A stretch of 64,000 bases of DNA from Cymbidium sinense (GCA_021442155.1 CM038214.1:140034040-140098039), one strand, 5' to 3'. Positions 46,151-59,289 are shown, numbered from the stretch's first letter. Made by a program: numbers and translations. The notes: a model not told the origin generated them from the letters alone.

Positions 46151-48659
46151 GGTTGGGGACACCACGTGATCATAGTGAGGTTTTTTGAGGTAATTGGTTA
46201 CAACATAGAGGTATGATATGTTATCTTGAAAGATTGAGGCATCCCCTACAATGTACCTAATCATGAAATAAAGACTCCTAAGGCATGATGGGTCTTCGAA
46301 TATACCAGATATTTTTCCTCTACTTTACTTGGATGAATAAAGTAAGTTTATATTAAATAGGTTCTTAAGTTCCCTATGGAGGCAAGCCTCCATAGTTAAT
46401 TACATCTTAGGAAATTTTATTTAATAAGAATACTCTCAATTAAAGTAGACAATTATCATCTCCAAAGATTTCAAGGTTAGACTATCAAAGGATTGGTTGA
46501 ATTTAGAAAATCAATTTTTAAAGTTCAAGAAGAAGACTTATTTTTGGAATCTAAATGAAATAAGTAAGAAATGTTCATGATATTAGGAAGCCTAGTGAGC
46601 ATTCCAATCTATCCTATGGTTTGGTTTTATAATTTTGAAGTTGAGGAGATTTATATGTTTTGGGTTGATATTTAAGTAGATTACTAGGGCTTATAATCCA
46701 CCAACACAAGATTGTGGGAATGCCTAAGAGGTGAGAATTTATGATCATAGCCTAAAGGAAATAGCTGCCTCCGATCCTAAATCTAGGGAGCTTTAGTACG
46801 AGCTAAAGAATGACCTAAATCTAAGAGACATGTGGACATACGGGTTTACATCCACAAGAGAGATTTGACTGACTTATAACTCAGGAGTGGCGCTATAACT
46901 TTTTTCTATGATTTTAAAACCATGTAGTCTAGTCTTATGAATTGCAAGTTAGCTAGGGAAGTTATTTAAATAAAGAGGCTAAAGTCCTAAACACTCCTAA
47001 GAGACTAGAATGAGTGGTATGAGCATATGTCTTAATCTATAGATGAAAAACCTTCTTCAAATTTTATTTCATTTTAGACACATCATTTTGGCAGAGGCTT
47101 TAGGATTTCTTATGCCTAAATGTATGATGAAATAGTTTATGGGTCAAATCAACTAGAAGAAGGTGTTCTCCACCACAAGGGATGCCCTCATAGGTCAAGC
47201 ATTCCATTATTGTGCAAGGATGGAGATCCTTCATGTTCAAGAGAGAAAGAATATGAATGCATGATGTGAATCATACAACCATAGAGCTAAGGGGATTCTA
47301 AATCTTTAATTATCTTATTTATGTATTAGGCTTTATGATGAGGTTATGAGTTATTTAAAATTTAGTTATGAGTGATTAGTTGGGTAGAAAAGTTATTTTT
47401 ATCCTAAGAGCCTAATCATATCCAAGCCACACATTAAAGCATCACTCATTTAAGAAACTATAAAAAGCATGTCATCCTAATGCACAATGTAAACATATCA
47501 TCAAACAATTATATAAACTATCATAAAAGAATAGAAGGCCAGTGTGGTCGGGTACCTCCGTACAACCCAAAGAGATAAAAGATGGGCAGCCGAGCTCTAC
47601 CCTTATAAAACTTGAAATATGAAAGAATAATTATAATTGTATTAAATGCTATGGGGGTCTTCTTTCTTTATATCTATATTTCTGAATTGGTTCCTTCTTT
47701 GATTTGGATGGTTTTTGCTTCAAAGGCATCACAGGGCACCCCAGGACAAATCCTTGTGACCACTGCTCATCCTAATCTCTCATAGCACTAATCCTAATTT
47801 CTATTACAAAAAATTACATTTACATAGGAAACTAAATCTAACTACACCTAAAAAATAGGGGTTAGCTGAATATACATATAATCCCAAGCAGTTGTATTTA
47901 TAATTGTGACTAATCACCCTACACATGGGTAACAAAGCCCACCTGCCCTAACTTGGATTATGCTTATGGATTTAAGAAACTAGCAAAAAGAGCATTCACA
48001 TTTATTTTTAAGCATCTCTTAAGCATAATCCCCTGCATAAAACATGATTATGCTAATATTGCCCTATCATCTAGTCTATAAAGCATACACCCTAACATCC
48101 AATCTAAAATAATACATCAAAAAATAATACATACATCACACACATCCCAATTTAGAGTTAGAAGTGGTGACTTAATTCTAATGTGTGTATTAAGGCTTGT
48201 GGGTGTTGTTAGTATTAGTGTTGTATTTTCTATGTGTAAGGATTCAATTTAACATGAATGGTAGATTTCACTTGAAATAGTTTAATTGATTTGAGAATTT
48301 TAATTTGTGTTTTCTTTTGTTTCATTTGATTACACTTAGCAACTAAGTGTTATAAAGAGAGGAAAAGAGGATTTCCCTCTTTCATCCCTACCTTAAGTCA
48401 CTTTCTAAATTATATTAATTTGATTTAGTTCTCTTTAATGAATGTCATATTAAATGATTTAATTAGTCATAAGGTTAGGTTCACTTTAAATAATCTTATT
48501 CAAAATGAAAGGCATCTTAAGATTAATTTAATTGAATTACTACCACTTGACATATATTAAATCATTCCTTTCCATCACATGTAACATGCAAATGATTTAA
48601 TCCTAAGTGTATCTATACATGCAACATATTTTAGCACACTTAAATGATGAATGTACGTG
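46151..48659. other. Unassigned DNA in block B
   Basis: Mixed-composition DNA without a readable protein on either strand. It may contain degraded gag or LTR sequence; no counterpart is recognised in block A. Nothing firmer can be said. Confidence 0.4.
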
Positions 48660-49380
48660 TATGTTTAGAATTTACATTTTATTTGATTGATATATTAAGC
48701 ATATTAATTTAAAAATTTATCCAAATTCTTATACAAATAAGACATAAGAATGCAATTAAATAGGAATGTGTCATTGTTAAACAAGTGAAGTGAGGCAATC
48801 AAATGATCTCCTTGGAGCTAGCTAAAGCCTCATATTCTCAGGATGTCCAGACTATATACCTATTTGCATTCTAACATACATAAATTCGTATACATAAACA
48901 TAGAAAGTAAGCTCCAAATCATATGGCTAATTAATTCAACCACTTAGTCGATTATGAATGCATGCAATTTTAATGTAAAATGGGATTTTCATTCACTAAT
49001 CACATATACATATACATGAACAAATATATAGGCAAGTATGTGTCATTATTAAACCACAAAAGTGAGGTAATTAAATGACCTCCTTGGGGCTAACTAAAGC
49101 CATGTATTCTCGGGATGTCTAGACTATATGCTTGCTTTTCTTGGACACACATGGATGTATACATAAATGAAGGAAATAAAACCATGCAAAGATTTTATAT
49201 TTTTTTGATTGAATCATTTATATATATGAATTAAAGCTCTATCCAAGTTCTAATGAATTACACATAAGAAAAATCAAATGGTGTCATTGTTAAACCAAAA
49301 AAGTGAGGTAAATGACCTCCTTGGGGGTAGCTAAAGCATCATGTTCCTGGGATGTCCAAACTATATACCCATTACCATTC
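48660..49380 (+). repeat. Short tandem repeat, period about 240-270 bp
   Basis: The anchor TCATTGTTAAAC followed by GTGAGG and AAATGACCTCCTTGG recurs at about 48,771, 49,043 and 49,284. Each copy then has TAGCTAAAGC and GGGATGTC..ACTATAT. The end of one unit is present once in block A, at its left edge. Confidence 0.72.
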
Positions 49381-50245
49381 AATCTTGCATAAATTAACAC
49401 ATAAATAGATGAAAGAGAACTCAACATTCATACACCTAAGCTATAAGCACATGTATTTCTTATGTATTTATAATTAGCATCATAACACATTATTATTCAT
49501 TTATTAGCTTTTAAAAAATAAATTTATATTTAATAGTGATAATAGCCATGCATATATTAAATTAAATCAACACATGCAAGCTTATAGAAAAGAAATTATT
49601 TTATTTTACTTAATTTTGAAATGATGGATGCATGAATTCAAATGACATACCAAATTTAACATGATTTGAAAGAGGAAATATAAGCATGTGATTAATTCAA
49701 CCAAACTAGTTCTTAAGGACAATTAAATCAAATAAGATTATTTAAATTAAACCAAAGCTTCTTTATTAATTAAGTTTTGGATTTGATTTGATTTAAAGAG
49801 GAGAAGAGAAATCTTCACTTGCTATTTTAAACTCATTCCCACATTAGTGATTTGTAAACAAATGTAATTAAGTTGATTTTATGGGTTAATTAAGTTGAAC
49901 TCTTAATTAGATGAATTAATTACCCTTACCTATGTCACCTTAAATTAATCAACTAAATAATTATGAGCCAACATGATATGCATGGAAAATAAAATTGCAA
50001 TGATACTAGGAAATAAAAGAGGCCTAATGCATTTAGCTCATGATTAATAGTTAATTAAATTAAGGGACTTAATTAATTACTCTTATGGTTTTCACATACA
50101 TGTGGACTAACCATAATTTCATTAAACTTATTAAGGTTATTAAACACCTAAAGATCCACCCCATGATTTAATTAATTAAGGTCTGATGTGATTATGATTT
50201 CAATTTGATTAATTGATTTAATTAATTTGTTAAATCTTAATTAAT
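49345..50245 (+). repeat. AT-rich leader DNA shared with block A
   Basis: Counterpart of 14,850-15,715 with small indels and substitutions, from ACCATTCAATCTTGCATAA to the TTAATTAATT-rich part. Confidence 0.72.
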
Positions 50246-51246
50246 TTCATTTTAAAAAATGGTGAAATGAACTTAAGGGAAGGGGTCCCAACTCTATTCC
50301 TTAGTTCACTTACTATTGAACAATGATTAAAAAACTTAATTAACCAATTTATTACTGTTTATGGGATTAATTAATCATTAATTAACTTAAAAGAGTAGTT
50401 AAGGTTTAATTAGTCCATTTTCCTACTTAAGTGAGAAATAAATCCCAAGAAACTCATGGGAGGTAGAGGTCATCGCATTAAATTAACCAACAAAATTTGG
50501 GATTAATTGCTCAAGTAATTAAGAGTAATTAAGCTAATTAATGTTATAATTAAACATTAGTTAAACCTTAATTACTATTCAAAATTAGTGAACATCATTT
50601 TTAATTAATTCTCCCCTGAAATACATTTAAATTCAGTATTTATTTGCAATTTTTTGATTTCTCTATGACTTTTTATGATTTATAGAAATTTTAGCCATTA
50701 AAAATGATTAATTAAGCCTAATTAAAGCATAATCCTATTTGTGCCACATGGTACACTAACATGACGTGCTTTCCATGTGGCTACTTAAAACATATCCAAC
50801 TTAGTGCCTACATGGTGATGGCGACTTTTGCTTGTCCGATCTAAGATTGGACTTTAAAACATATCCAAGTGCCTACATGGTGATGGACGCTTTTGTCCAT
50901 CATCTAAGATCGGATGACTATGATTAATCCTATAGGTTAATAGGATTAAATCAGATTGATCTAGAAAATTTAATCATGACCATCCATTATGATCACACAA
51001 AAAGAATGGTGTGTGATCTAACATCATGAGAGTGAAAGAGAATGGAGTTTGTCTGCCATTCCTCACTTGATCTAAGCTTACTATAGCTCAGATCAACTCC
51101 AAAAAGATCCCACACCTTCACGACATTAATCGGAGGTGATCCAATAGTCAAGATCACATGAGATGCAAGTTTTCTTCAAAAGAACCAACCCATTTTTGCC
51201 TAAGGATCGATTTTAAAAACATACCTCACCAGAGCTCAAGACTAGT
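50246..51246. other. Block B segment absent from block A
   Basis: About 1 kb rich in AATTAA words, lying between two segments that are contiguous in block A. It includes a local tandem duplication of about 69 bp (50,787-50,915) containing ACATATCCAA and GTGCCTACATGGTGATGG. Either an insertion here or a deletion in A. Confidence 0.55.
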
Positions 51247-53480
51247 AGCTTGAGGAAGCTTCATCTAGTGGAGATAAAGCCTTATTGAGTAGTAATTGGA
51301 TCAATTCCTCAACGTTCACTCGGAAGGCCATGAACTGATGATTTGGAGCTCTACTTTGATCAAAATCCCACCTCTGGTGCTTGGGAAGCTTGGGAGATGA
51401 TTCATTCTTGCTCAATGAGGCCTAGGGAAGGTGCATGCAAAGTTAATTTGAGTTTGATAGAGAAATGGGGAAGTTAGTTAAAAATGGGAGTGTCCTATTT
51501 CAGGATGGATGAGAATGGCATTTTTTATCGAGGAATGAGCTTGAGAGCTTAAGGATTAGGTCTAGTGGTTCTTCATGGGTAGCTAGGGCTTTGAGGAATG
51601 ATTTTTGTGTGTGTTTGAGTGGAAACGAGGAGGGTGTATACACATTCATCTGGGTGGGATCAGAAGCTTCTGGTATGGAGGAGGTGAGTTGGCTTGGTTT
51701 GTTGAAGGTGTGGAGGTGGCTACAAGGAGGAATCATGGGTGTCCTATGGGTTCAAATGCTCCAATGGGAGGGGAGAGGTGATTTCATCTCCCATGGGTCA
51801 TGGCTAACCCAACCAGGGTGGTTGGGCAATGTCCTAGGTGACCATTGGGAGAGTACCAAGTGGACAAAAAAAATGGAAATTACCACTTACATGGGTGATT
51901 TGTCTCATGTGATGCCTTTGACCCAATCAAATTATCATTTGGCATGATGATTTTTATATTTGAATGAGCCAAAAGTGCTTAGCCCAAATTTCAAGTCAAT
52001 TAGAGCCAATTTGGTTAGTTTTGGCTCAATTTGACTAATTTAGGTCAAATTGGGTCAAGTTGGTTCAAGTTGACCAAATGGTCAAATTAGGTCAAACCAA
52101 GGGTTGGGTCAAGTTCATATGATCATTTGAGATGATTTGGTTTAATTGGTTTGGTTTAGTTTGGCTTAGATTTGATTTTGGCTCATTTGAATTCATTTGG
52201 GTCAAATGGGTTAAGTTGACTAATTTGATAAAATTGGCCAAATTGGCTTGGGTTGGGTGTTGGTTTGGGTTTAGTTGACCAATTGAAGATGATTGTAGGC
52301 TTTGGTTTCAATTAATTTGGATTTGGTTTTGATTTAGACAAACTTGAACCTTTAGGTCAATTTAGGCTGGGTAGTCAATTGGGTTCAATTGATCCAATCA
52401 TGGCTTTGTTCAAGTTCATCAATCAATTTGGAATGAACTTGAGATATGGTTGCAATCAATTTGGTTTATATTTTGATTTGACCCAATTTGATCTTTTAGG
52501 TCAACAATCAACTTGGGTCAAGAGGTCAATTTTGGTTTGACTCAATTGAAGGTCAAGTCATATTCAAATATTGATTTTGATTTGGTATGAATCATCAATG
52601 GATTTGGCTTAGGTTGCAATTTGGCTAGTTTGGGTTCATATTGGTTGGGTTGACTTGGTCAAATGACCAAGTTGACTTGGTTTGACCAATTTTTGATAAT
52701 TAATCAACTTAGGGTGATCAAATCATGATGGGAGGTTTTGATGGTTCAATCCAATTTGGGTAGGATTAGAACTTGGCTCAAATAGATCAAATTGGTGACT
52801 TTGGGTCAAGTGGACCAATTGGGTTTAGTTGGTTTGATTTTGGGTTGAGTTTGATTTAGTTGAGTTTATATATGAATTTGGGATTGATATATAAATTCAA
52901 TTATAATTGGCATGGGTTTAAACGAGTTTTATTTCATCAAAAGGGTTAAGTTGGGTTTGACTTGGATTGATTTGGTTTGGCTTGATGATTGTAGATTTCA
53001 TTTATATTTGTGAATATGATTGAAGGTATAATTGATTCATGAGAAAATCAATTGAATTTGGGTTTTGGAATGAAGGACTTTGGCTAAGTCTATCGAAGTT
53101 GGTTTCAAGTTTGAATTTTGATTTTATTTTGATGATTTAAATGTATATTTCATTTAAAGAAGTTGATTGAAAATATGATTGATTTGTGAGAAAATCAATT
53201 GAGTTTGACTTGATTTGGATTAATATTTAGCTAAGTCCATGATATATTATTTAGCTTAGGAAGGGTTTTGATTTAATTTGATTTAGTTTGATTTAGTTTT
53301 GATCATTTGAATGTATATTTGATTTATATTTGAAGATGATTGAAGATACAAATTGAAGAAAAACAAATTGATTATGGATTGATTTGGATTAAAATATGGG
53401 TAAGTCCATGGGATGGTCATATTTAGAAGGGGACTAGAAAGTCTTAGTGTCTAGAACACTCTACTCTAAGATGGGAAGAT
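51247..53480 (+). repeat. Element leader DNA with GGTCAA words
   Basis: From GAGGAAGCTTCATCTAGTGG the sequence follows block A 15,735-16,980 but is more complete. A 118-residue open frame (51,591-51,947) overlaps the part deleted from A; it has no domain and one strand is as open as the other, so I do not call it a gene. GGTCAA/TTGACC words are dense from 52,020 to 52,960. Confidence 0.68.
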
Positions 53481-53499
53481 TGAATCTACACCAAAAAGT

Positions 53500-53795
53500 G
53501 AGGTCAACATGCCTTTGGCTCCATAGCCCTTGGAGATAGATGATTGGAAGATCAAGCCAATTTTTCACATTATAGACTCAGATACATCTTTCAACACTTT
53601 GCTTGGGAGACCATGCATTCATGAGAACAACATAGTTCCATCCTCTCTACATCAGTGTATGAAGTTCGTGAGAGGTGGGATCATCTAATGTGTCAAAGGA
53701 GAGCTTAAGCCATTTACAATTTATGAGGTCAGCATATATGAGGATGTGGCTTACTACCTCTCTCAAAATCAACAAGTATAAACTTGGCCAATGAA
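53500..53795 (+). pseudogene. Protease C-terminal remnant (block B)
   Basis: Readable as IDDWKIKPIFHIIDSDTSFN, then LLGRPCIHENNIVPSSLHQ and CMKFVRGGI. The LLGRPW-like box and the VPSSLHQ segment mark the C-terminal side of plant Ty3/gypsy protease. It lies 7.4 kb from the N-terminal protease remnant of this block. Block A lacks it. Confidence 0.8.
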
Positions 53796-53875
53796 TAAAA
53801 ATAAAAGAAAAATAAAAAAAGGAAAAGGAAAAGAAAAGCAAAGAGAAAATGAAAAGGAAAATAAAATGGAGTGAA
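53796..53875 (+). repeat. Purine-rich tract upstream of pol (block B)
   Basis: About 75 bases almost wholly A and G, counterpart of 17,040-17,104. Minus-strand open frames across it are low-complexity Phe/Ser/Leu translations. Confidence 0.7.
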
Positions 53876-54729
53876 AATAGATTTGGAGGAGGAAGTGGAG
53901 CTTGACATTAGATTCAACCCATAGTTCATTACTCCATTCGAACATATGGGGGGATGACCCACCTCCACCGTATAGGAAGAGGTAGTTCCCTGGGGTGGAA
54001 AGGCCACCCAAATAGAAGATATGTCCCGCTAGAGCACATCCATATATAGACTTAGAATCTAGTTCATAAGATGATTCTTATATGGTTAGCACACTAGGCA
54101 ACACTTCTTAGTAGTAGATTCCCTTGGAGGTGACACTTGAGCCAGATAGCGATGAAGACCATGCTCCAAAGCAAAGCATAAGTGTATCCAAGTCTATATG
54201 TGAAACAGTTAGGCATCAATTGAGAACCTTAGCTCTAACTCCACTTTCCTCTCAAAAAGCTAAGTGTTTGGTAGTTAAGAAGCTCAAGTCAGCCCGTGTG
54301 TGAATATAGAAAAGATTCTTTTGAGCACATATTTCAAGTCACACTTCATGTAGAACTTGAAAGATGATTTATAAAAGATTTAATCAAAACTTTTGATCGA
54401 TACTCTTTTCAAAATCACATTAACTCATATGAGGAGTTATGCTTTGAAAATTCAAATGACCTAGATGATTTTAAGTCAAAGATGCACCACCATAGTTCAA
54501 AGAAGACATCAAGTCAGCCATCATGAGCTCAAGGAAATCAACTTAGAACTGAAGAAGATCCACACCTGACATACATCAGTTCTTTATTGAATGAAATTGA
54601 AACCAATGAATTAGTTAGGCTATTGATTGAGTTTAAGGACTACTTTGCATGGAGTTATGAAGAGATGTCTGGATTGGCTCCTGATGTAGAAATCCATAAT
54701 CTAGCAATAGAGCCAACTGCCAACCCTAT

Positions 54730-55345
54730 CAAGAAGCTCCTAGACACATGTGATTAGACATAGAATAATAGGTCATTTATGAAGTCAAGAAATCAAGTTG
54801 GCCTAAGAAGAAAAATACCCTACCTAGTTAGCCAACATCATCCCGCTTAAGAGAAAGAATGGCCAAATTCTCATATGCAATTTTATGGATTTAAATAAGT
54901 CATGTCCAAAAGATGAAATTCCACTACCAATCTGAGCTATGGTGGACATTGCCTCATCTCATGCTTTCTTTCATGGATGGCTCATCTGGATATAACCAAA
55001 TAAAGATGGCCCCTGAAGATAAAAGAAACACTGCTTTTAGAACCCCAATCGAAATATATTACTATAAAGTCATGCCTTTCAGCCTTAAAAATGTTGATGC
55101 TACATACCAGCGGACTATGACTTGAATCTTTGACATACTCATTCATCATCAAGTCAAGTTCTATGTCGATGATCTCATGGTCCAAAGTAGAGAAAAGGAA
55201 GACCATCTCTTTGACTTGAGGGTAGTTTTTGAATAGTTAAGATAATTTAATGTCAAAATGAACCCAAAGTGTTCATTCAGAGTAGTTTCTAGGAAATTCC
55301 TTGGGTTTATTGTCCAACACTGGAATAGAAATCTATCCAAAGATT
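54730..55345 (+). pseudogene. Reverse transcriptase domain remnant (block B)
   Basis: Readable as SGYNQIKMAPEDKRNTAFRT, KVMPFSLKNVDATYQRTMT, then FYVDDLMVQSREKEDHLFDL and, beyond two stops, a KMNPKCSF-like segment. YVDD is intact. Missing bases in the IDFRDL region shift the frame. Confidence 0.87.
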
Positions 55346-55529
55346 ATTAAGGCGATATTATAAATGCTACCCACTAAAATTTTAACTCAATTCAAATCAT
55401 TCCAAGGGAAGTTGGTGTATCTAAGATGCTTTATATCCAACCTATCGAGTGATGTCAGCCATTCTAAACAGTTTTCAAAAAGGAAGACAAGTTCAAGTGG
55501 GATGACAAATGTGAGCATGCCTTTGAAGA

Positions 55530-55745
55530 CACTCATACTTTACACTACACATTGGTGCTTTGTTGGCCCAAGCCAATGACGAAGGGAAGGAAAATGAACT
55601 CTACTACCTCAGCCATCGTCTAATCCTTATTGAGGCTAATTATTCACTCATTGAGAAGCATTGCCTAGCTTTAATCTTTACATCCCAAAAGCTACAACAC
55701 TACATGCTTCCTCATCATAATATAATCTCATGATAAGGTACATAT
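55530..55745 (+). pseudogene. RT-linked RNase H remnant (block B)
   Basis: Readable as EGKENELYYLSHRLI, then SLIEKHCLALIFTSQKLQHY and MLPHH. Catalytic Glu of IEKHC is kept. Part of the region before it is deleted relative to A. Confidence 0.78.
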
Positions 55746-55904
55746 CCGATTTTTGGCGACAGCCCATGATCCTCTCATAATTTGATATTACCTCCCTCAT
55801 GCGATAAAAAAGGACAAGCTCTAAGCACTTAGACACCCACTTCTTCCGACTCGCAATGATGATCTCCCAGATGAACAAATCATGAACTTATGGGATACTA
55901 GCAT

Positions 55905-56400
55905 TCACAGTTGGGAGATCTACTTTGATGGTGTGACTTTCTCTTAAAGAGGAGAAGAACTATAATTTACTATTCTAAGAAAGGCAAAGGTAGGAATAGT
56001 TCTCTTAACTCTGGACCATGATGTGATGAGATTCTCATAACATCTATCCAATCCTTGCACCAAGAATGAAGCCAAATATGTGGCTCTGATTGCTAATCTG
56101 GAATTAGTTGTGACTCTAAGCATCCAAAACATCAACATCTTTGGGGATTCTCAGCTAATTATCAGCCAAATCAAGGTCCTATAAGGTTATAAAGCCTAAG
56201 CTCTATCACTACCATAAGTACACCATGGAGTTGTTGGCCCAAATCTCAAAGGTTACCATTTATAAGATTCCTCAAGGAGAGAACATCATAGTGTATGCTT
56301 TAGCCAAGACTATCAAGGAGTTAGCATGTCCGGAGGATGAGTCCATATCAATAAAGGTCCAAAATAGACAAGTCTTATCCCTTATTAATTTTGAACCATC
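55905..56400 (+). pseudogene. Archaeal-type RNase H remnant (block B)
   Basis: EIYFDGVTFS, then VGIVLLTLDHDVMRFS, TKNEAKYVALIANLEL, GDSQLIISQI, and a 74-residue open segment from 56,225 that ends the domain (LEVTIYKIP-like, GENIIVYALAKT). The first catalytic Asp is present, unlike A. Confidence 0.8.
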
Positions 56401-56589
56401 AAAAAGTACACTCTTGAAGGGTAGTTTCCATTGCAAAGAAGGACAATGAGTTAGATTAGAGGCAATCATTCATGGATTACCTAAATAAAGAAAAACTACC
56501 TCAAGAGTAGTCCTAAGCTCATCTTTATAATGCTCTTATGGATGGTTTTTTATATTGATAGTCTTTCAATCATATGTGGTTACATTATT

Positions 56590-57560
56590 TAGACAAGCAC
56601 GGAGCCTAAGATCATCATCCAAGTACACTCTTGATTATGTGGAGCTAACCAATCTGATCTAAAGATGAAAGCCAAGATCAAGATACTAGGATACTATTGT
56701 CCATCGATGATCATGGATATGGCTAGAAAATGCCCCCAGTGTCAAATACACGGTGTGGTCCTACACCAACCACCCAACATTCTACATCCTACATTGGCCT
56801 CATGGCTATTCGATTACCAACATAGGGTTGATTAATCCTTCTAAGGGTCATCGATTCATCTTAGCATCGACTACTTTTCCAAATAAAGGTGGTTCTACTG
56901 AGAGGTCACTATGTGCTCTAATTTTTGAGGAACCATATTATATATAAGTTTGGAGTGCCTCGATGAATTATATTTGATAATGGTACTACATTCAAAAGCA
57001 CCGAGGTAAACAACTTTGCCTGGAGACAACATGGATTGGAGATATTCTACCGTCAACTGCCTGAGGAAAATGGCTTAGCAAAAGCCTTCAACAAAGCTCT
57101 CATCTAAATACTGAAGAAGACACTCAACAATAATAAGTGACAGTGGCATGAGGAATTAGTTGAAGCCTTGAGGGCCTACCGCACCACTTATAGAACTCCA
57201 ACTTAGTCTACTCCTTTCTCCTTAGTGTATGGGTCCAAAGCCATTGTACCATTAGAAGTCCAACTCCCATCACTAAGGATAGCTGTAAGTAGCAAGATCA
57301 AAACATAGTAGAATGCCAAGTTGCGGTTAGAAGAGATCGAAGGTTTGGAGGAGAGATGCCTTCGGGCATGCCAAAACCTCAAGTTATAAAAAGCTAAAAT
57401 GATTTAAGATCACAATAAGTTAGTCCATCCTAGGGCTTTTCAAGTAGGAGATCTTATTTAGTTCTAAGATGATCGATTGCTGCCCATCGTAAGATGGGAG
57501 GCAAGTTTGAACCCACTTGGGAAAGAACATTTTCCATAGAGAAGGCCTACCAAGGAGGAT
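56590..57560 (+). pseudogene. Integrase remnant (block B)
   Basis: The zinc-finger end reads MDMARKCPQCQIHG. The WG-DI-GP part with the first Asp is lost in a deletion near 56,815. DNGTTFKS and the Ala-Lys-Ala-Phe-Asn-Lys segment follow in other frames; the Glu expected there is Lys. WHEELVEALRAYRTTYRTP is clear, as is AKLRLEEIEGLEERCLRACQ. Confidence 0.82.
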
Positions 57561-59289
57561 CTTATTAGCTTATTAATCATAAGGGAGAGCGCTTAATTCT
57601 TTTAATGAATGGGCTCTACTTAAAAAAATATTATAAATCATGTTTGAAAATAATTAACATTAGTAAAAATTCCATTTTGAATTCAATCTCTTCCATGTTG
57701 AAAGTATTCTTGTTTGTAAATCTATCACGATGTGTTTAGGGTAGGTGTAAGGAACCTGAGCATTGTCCAATCCTTCATCAACACAACACAAACACAAACT
57801 ACACATAAACATATAAAACAAACACATATCTTTTATCTTGAGCTACTATGAGTTGAGATAATGCCCCCAATGACACTCACTCATTAGTTGCTCTAGGTCG
57901 GATTGACATGCTAATTTACTAGTGTGTCACCCTAATGTTCTTCTTACTTTGGAGGATATAAGTCTGATATGCTTTCCTTCCTTACATGGCCACCACACAC
58001 TGACAAGCACATTAGTTTGGTAGGCCTTACTACGTGGCTAGTAAGCTACCTCATGTTTGATTTATTTAAGAGGATTTGAGTATAGTATGCTTTCTTCTTG
58101 GATTAGCCTTCGTGCACTGACGGGGTTGGGTAGGTTTAGGATAAGTCACCTAGTGGATCCTTCCTCCTAACTACTGAAGTCTAGGTCCGCCCTTCCTGAG
58201 GTCCCCACTTAATCTCAGTCGATAGATATGTCTCGCCGATGATAAACTCCGATGATCTTCATCTTGGAAATTTGTAAGCCTCACACGATTCATCCATATT
58301 AGGTTGGTTGGTTCTTAACTATACTGATCCTTTGCAACCCCATTTAGACACTACCCGGGTTACTATCAGTTGGATAGTTCCCTTTCAATAACCACCCTAT
58401 GGTTGGAGAATCATCTATGGATGTGCATTCTCCCTTGGTCAAACATCGAGATAGCTCAAGGTTGACATAGCCCCTTCTCAGTGTGGTCCCTCGAACACCA
58501 ATGGGGTCCATGCAAACATATAAAAAATATATATTCACTTGTGGAATAGAAGAACAACCTTAGAGGTACCATTTCCCAAGCAAGTATCCTATCTTTAGGG
58601 CAGTGTCAGCAATGATCTCCTATAGAATATGGCTGACTACTCTTTAGTTGATATAAGTCCCCAACGACATTCACATAGTAGTCACCCCAACATCTAGTTT
58701 TATTTGTTGTGCTACAAATAGGTTACCCCAATAGTTTTTCCCTACTTTAGAAGATGTAGTCTGCTAAGCCTTTTTTCTTAGCATAGCTATTGCACACTGA
58801 AAGGCAATCCTTTAAGTTGACTAGCTCTACCCCACGGCCAGTAGACTATCCCTTTGGATTTGTAAATTTGAGATAGGACAAGTCTGATATGGCCCATTCT
58901 CAGTGGGTCCATCGCACATCGACATGGTCCATAAATTAAATCAATCAAAGTTGGCTGACATCCCTAGTGGATATGTCCTCAATTCAAAATCAAACTAAAC
59001 CATAGAAACCATGTCAGATCATATGAAATTAAGAAAAAATTAATCCTCTCTACTTTTGAGTTGACATAAGTCCCAACGCATTCACTCGATGGTTTAGGTC
59101 GTGAGTTGTTGTAGGATGGTGACTTTTTTCTCTAGAGACAGTACATTGTTCCTCAATGTCGTGCTTGATCACCCTAATAAGAACATCTGCGGATCTACAT
59201 GGTCTCCCAACATATACCAAAATTTTTTATTTTTCAAATCCCTTCCAAAGAGTTTGAGAAATAAAATAAAATACCATAGTAATTAAGTG
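57561..59289 (+). repeat. Post-pol DNA with internal repeats (block B)
   Basis: Counterpart of 21,086-23,090. The words GTTGATATAAGTCCC and CATTCAC occur at about 57,845 (diverged), 58,640 and 59,060, the last two about 420 bp apart. Several internal stretches are deleted relative to A. A short open frame at 59,101-59,286 has no domain. Confidence 0.65.

Larger units (their letters stand above)
53876..57560 (+). pseudogene. Block B pol polyprotein remnant (Ty3/gypsy, Tat-type)
   Basis: Same order as in block A but with more indels: a pre-RT linker with FKDYFAWSYEEM (about 54,630-54,665), RT, RNase H, archaeal-type RNase H and integrase. About 200-300 bp of the linker seen in A (17,520-17,800) is shortened here. 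TGA at 54,751, TAG at 55,234, TAA at 55,243, TAA at 57,105 and TAG at 57,310 fall at the same alignment positions as stops in A. Not functional. Confidence 0.87.

Noticed and set aside
51591..51947. 118-codon plus-strand open frame in block B
   Set aside because: No recognisable domain; an overlapping minus-strand frame is also open, and the segment is deleted in block A.
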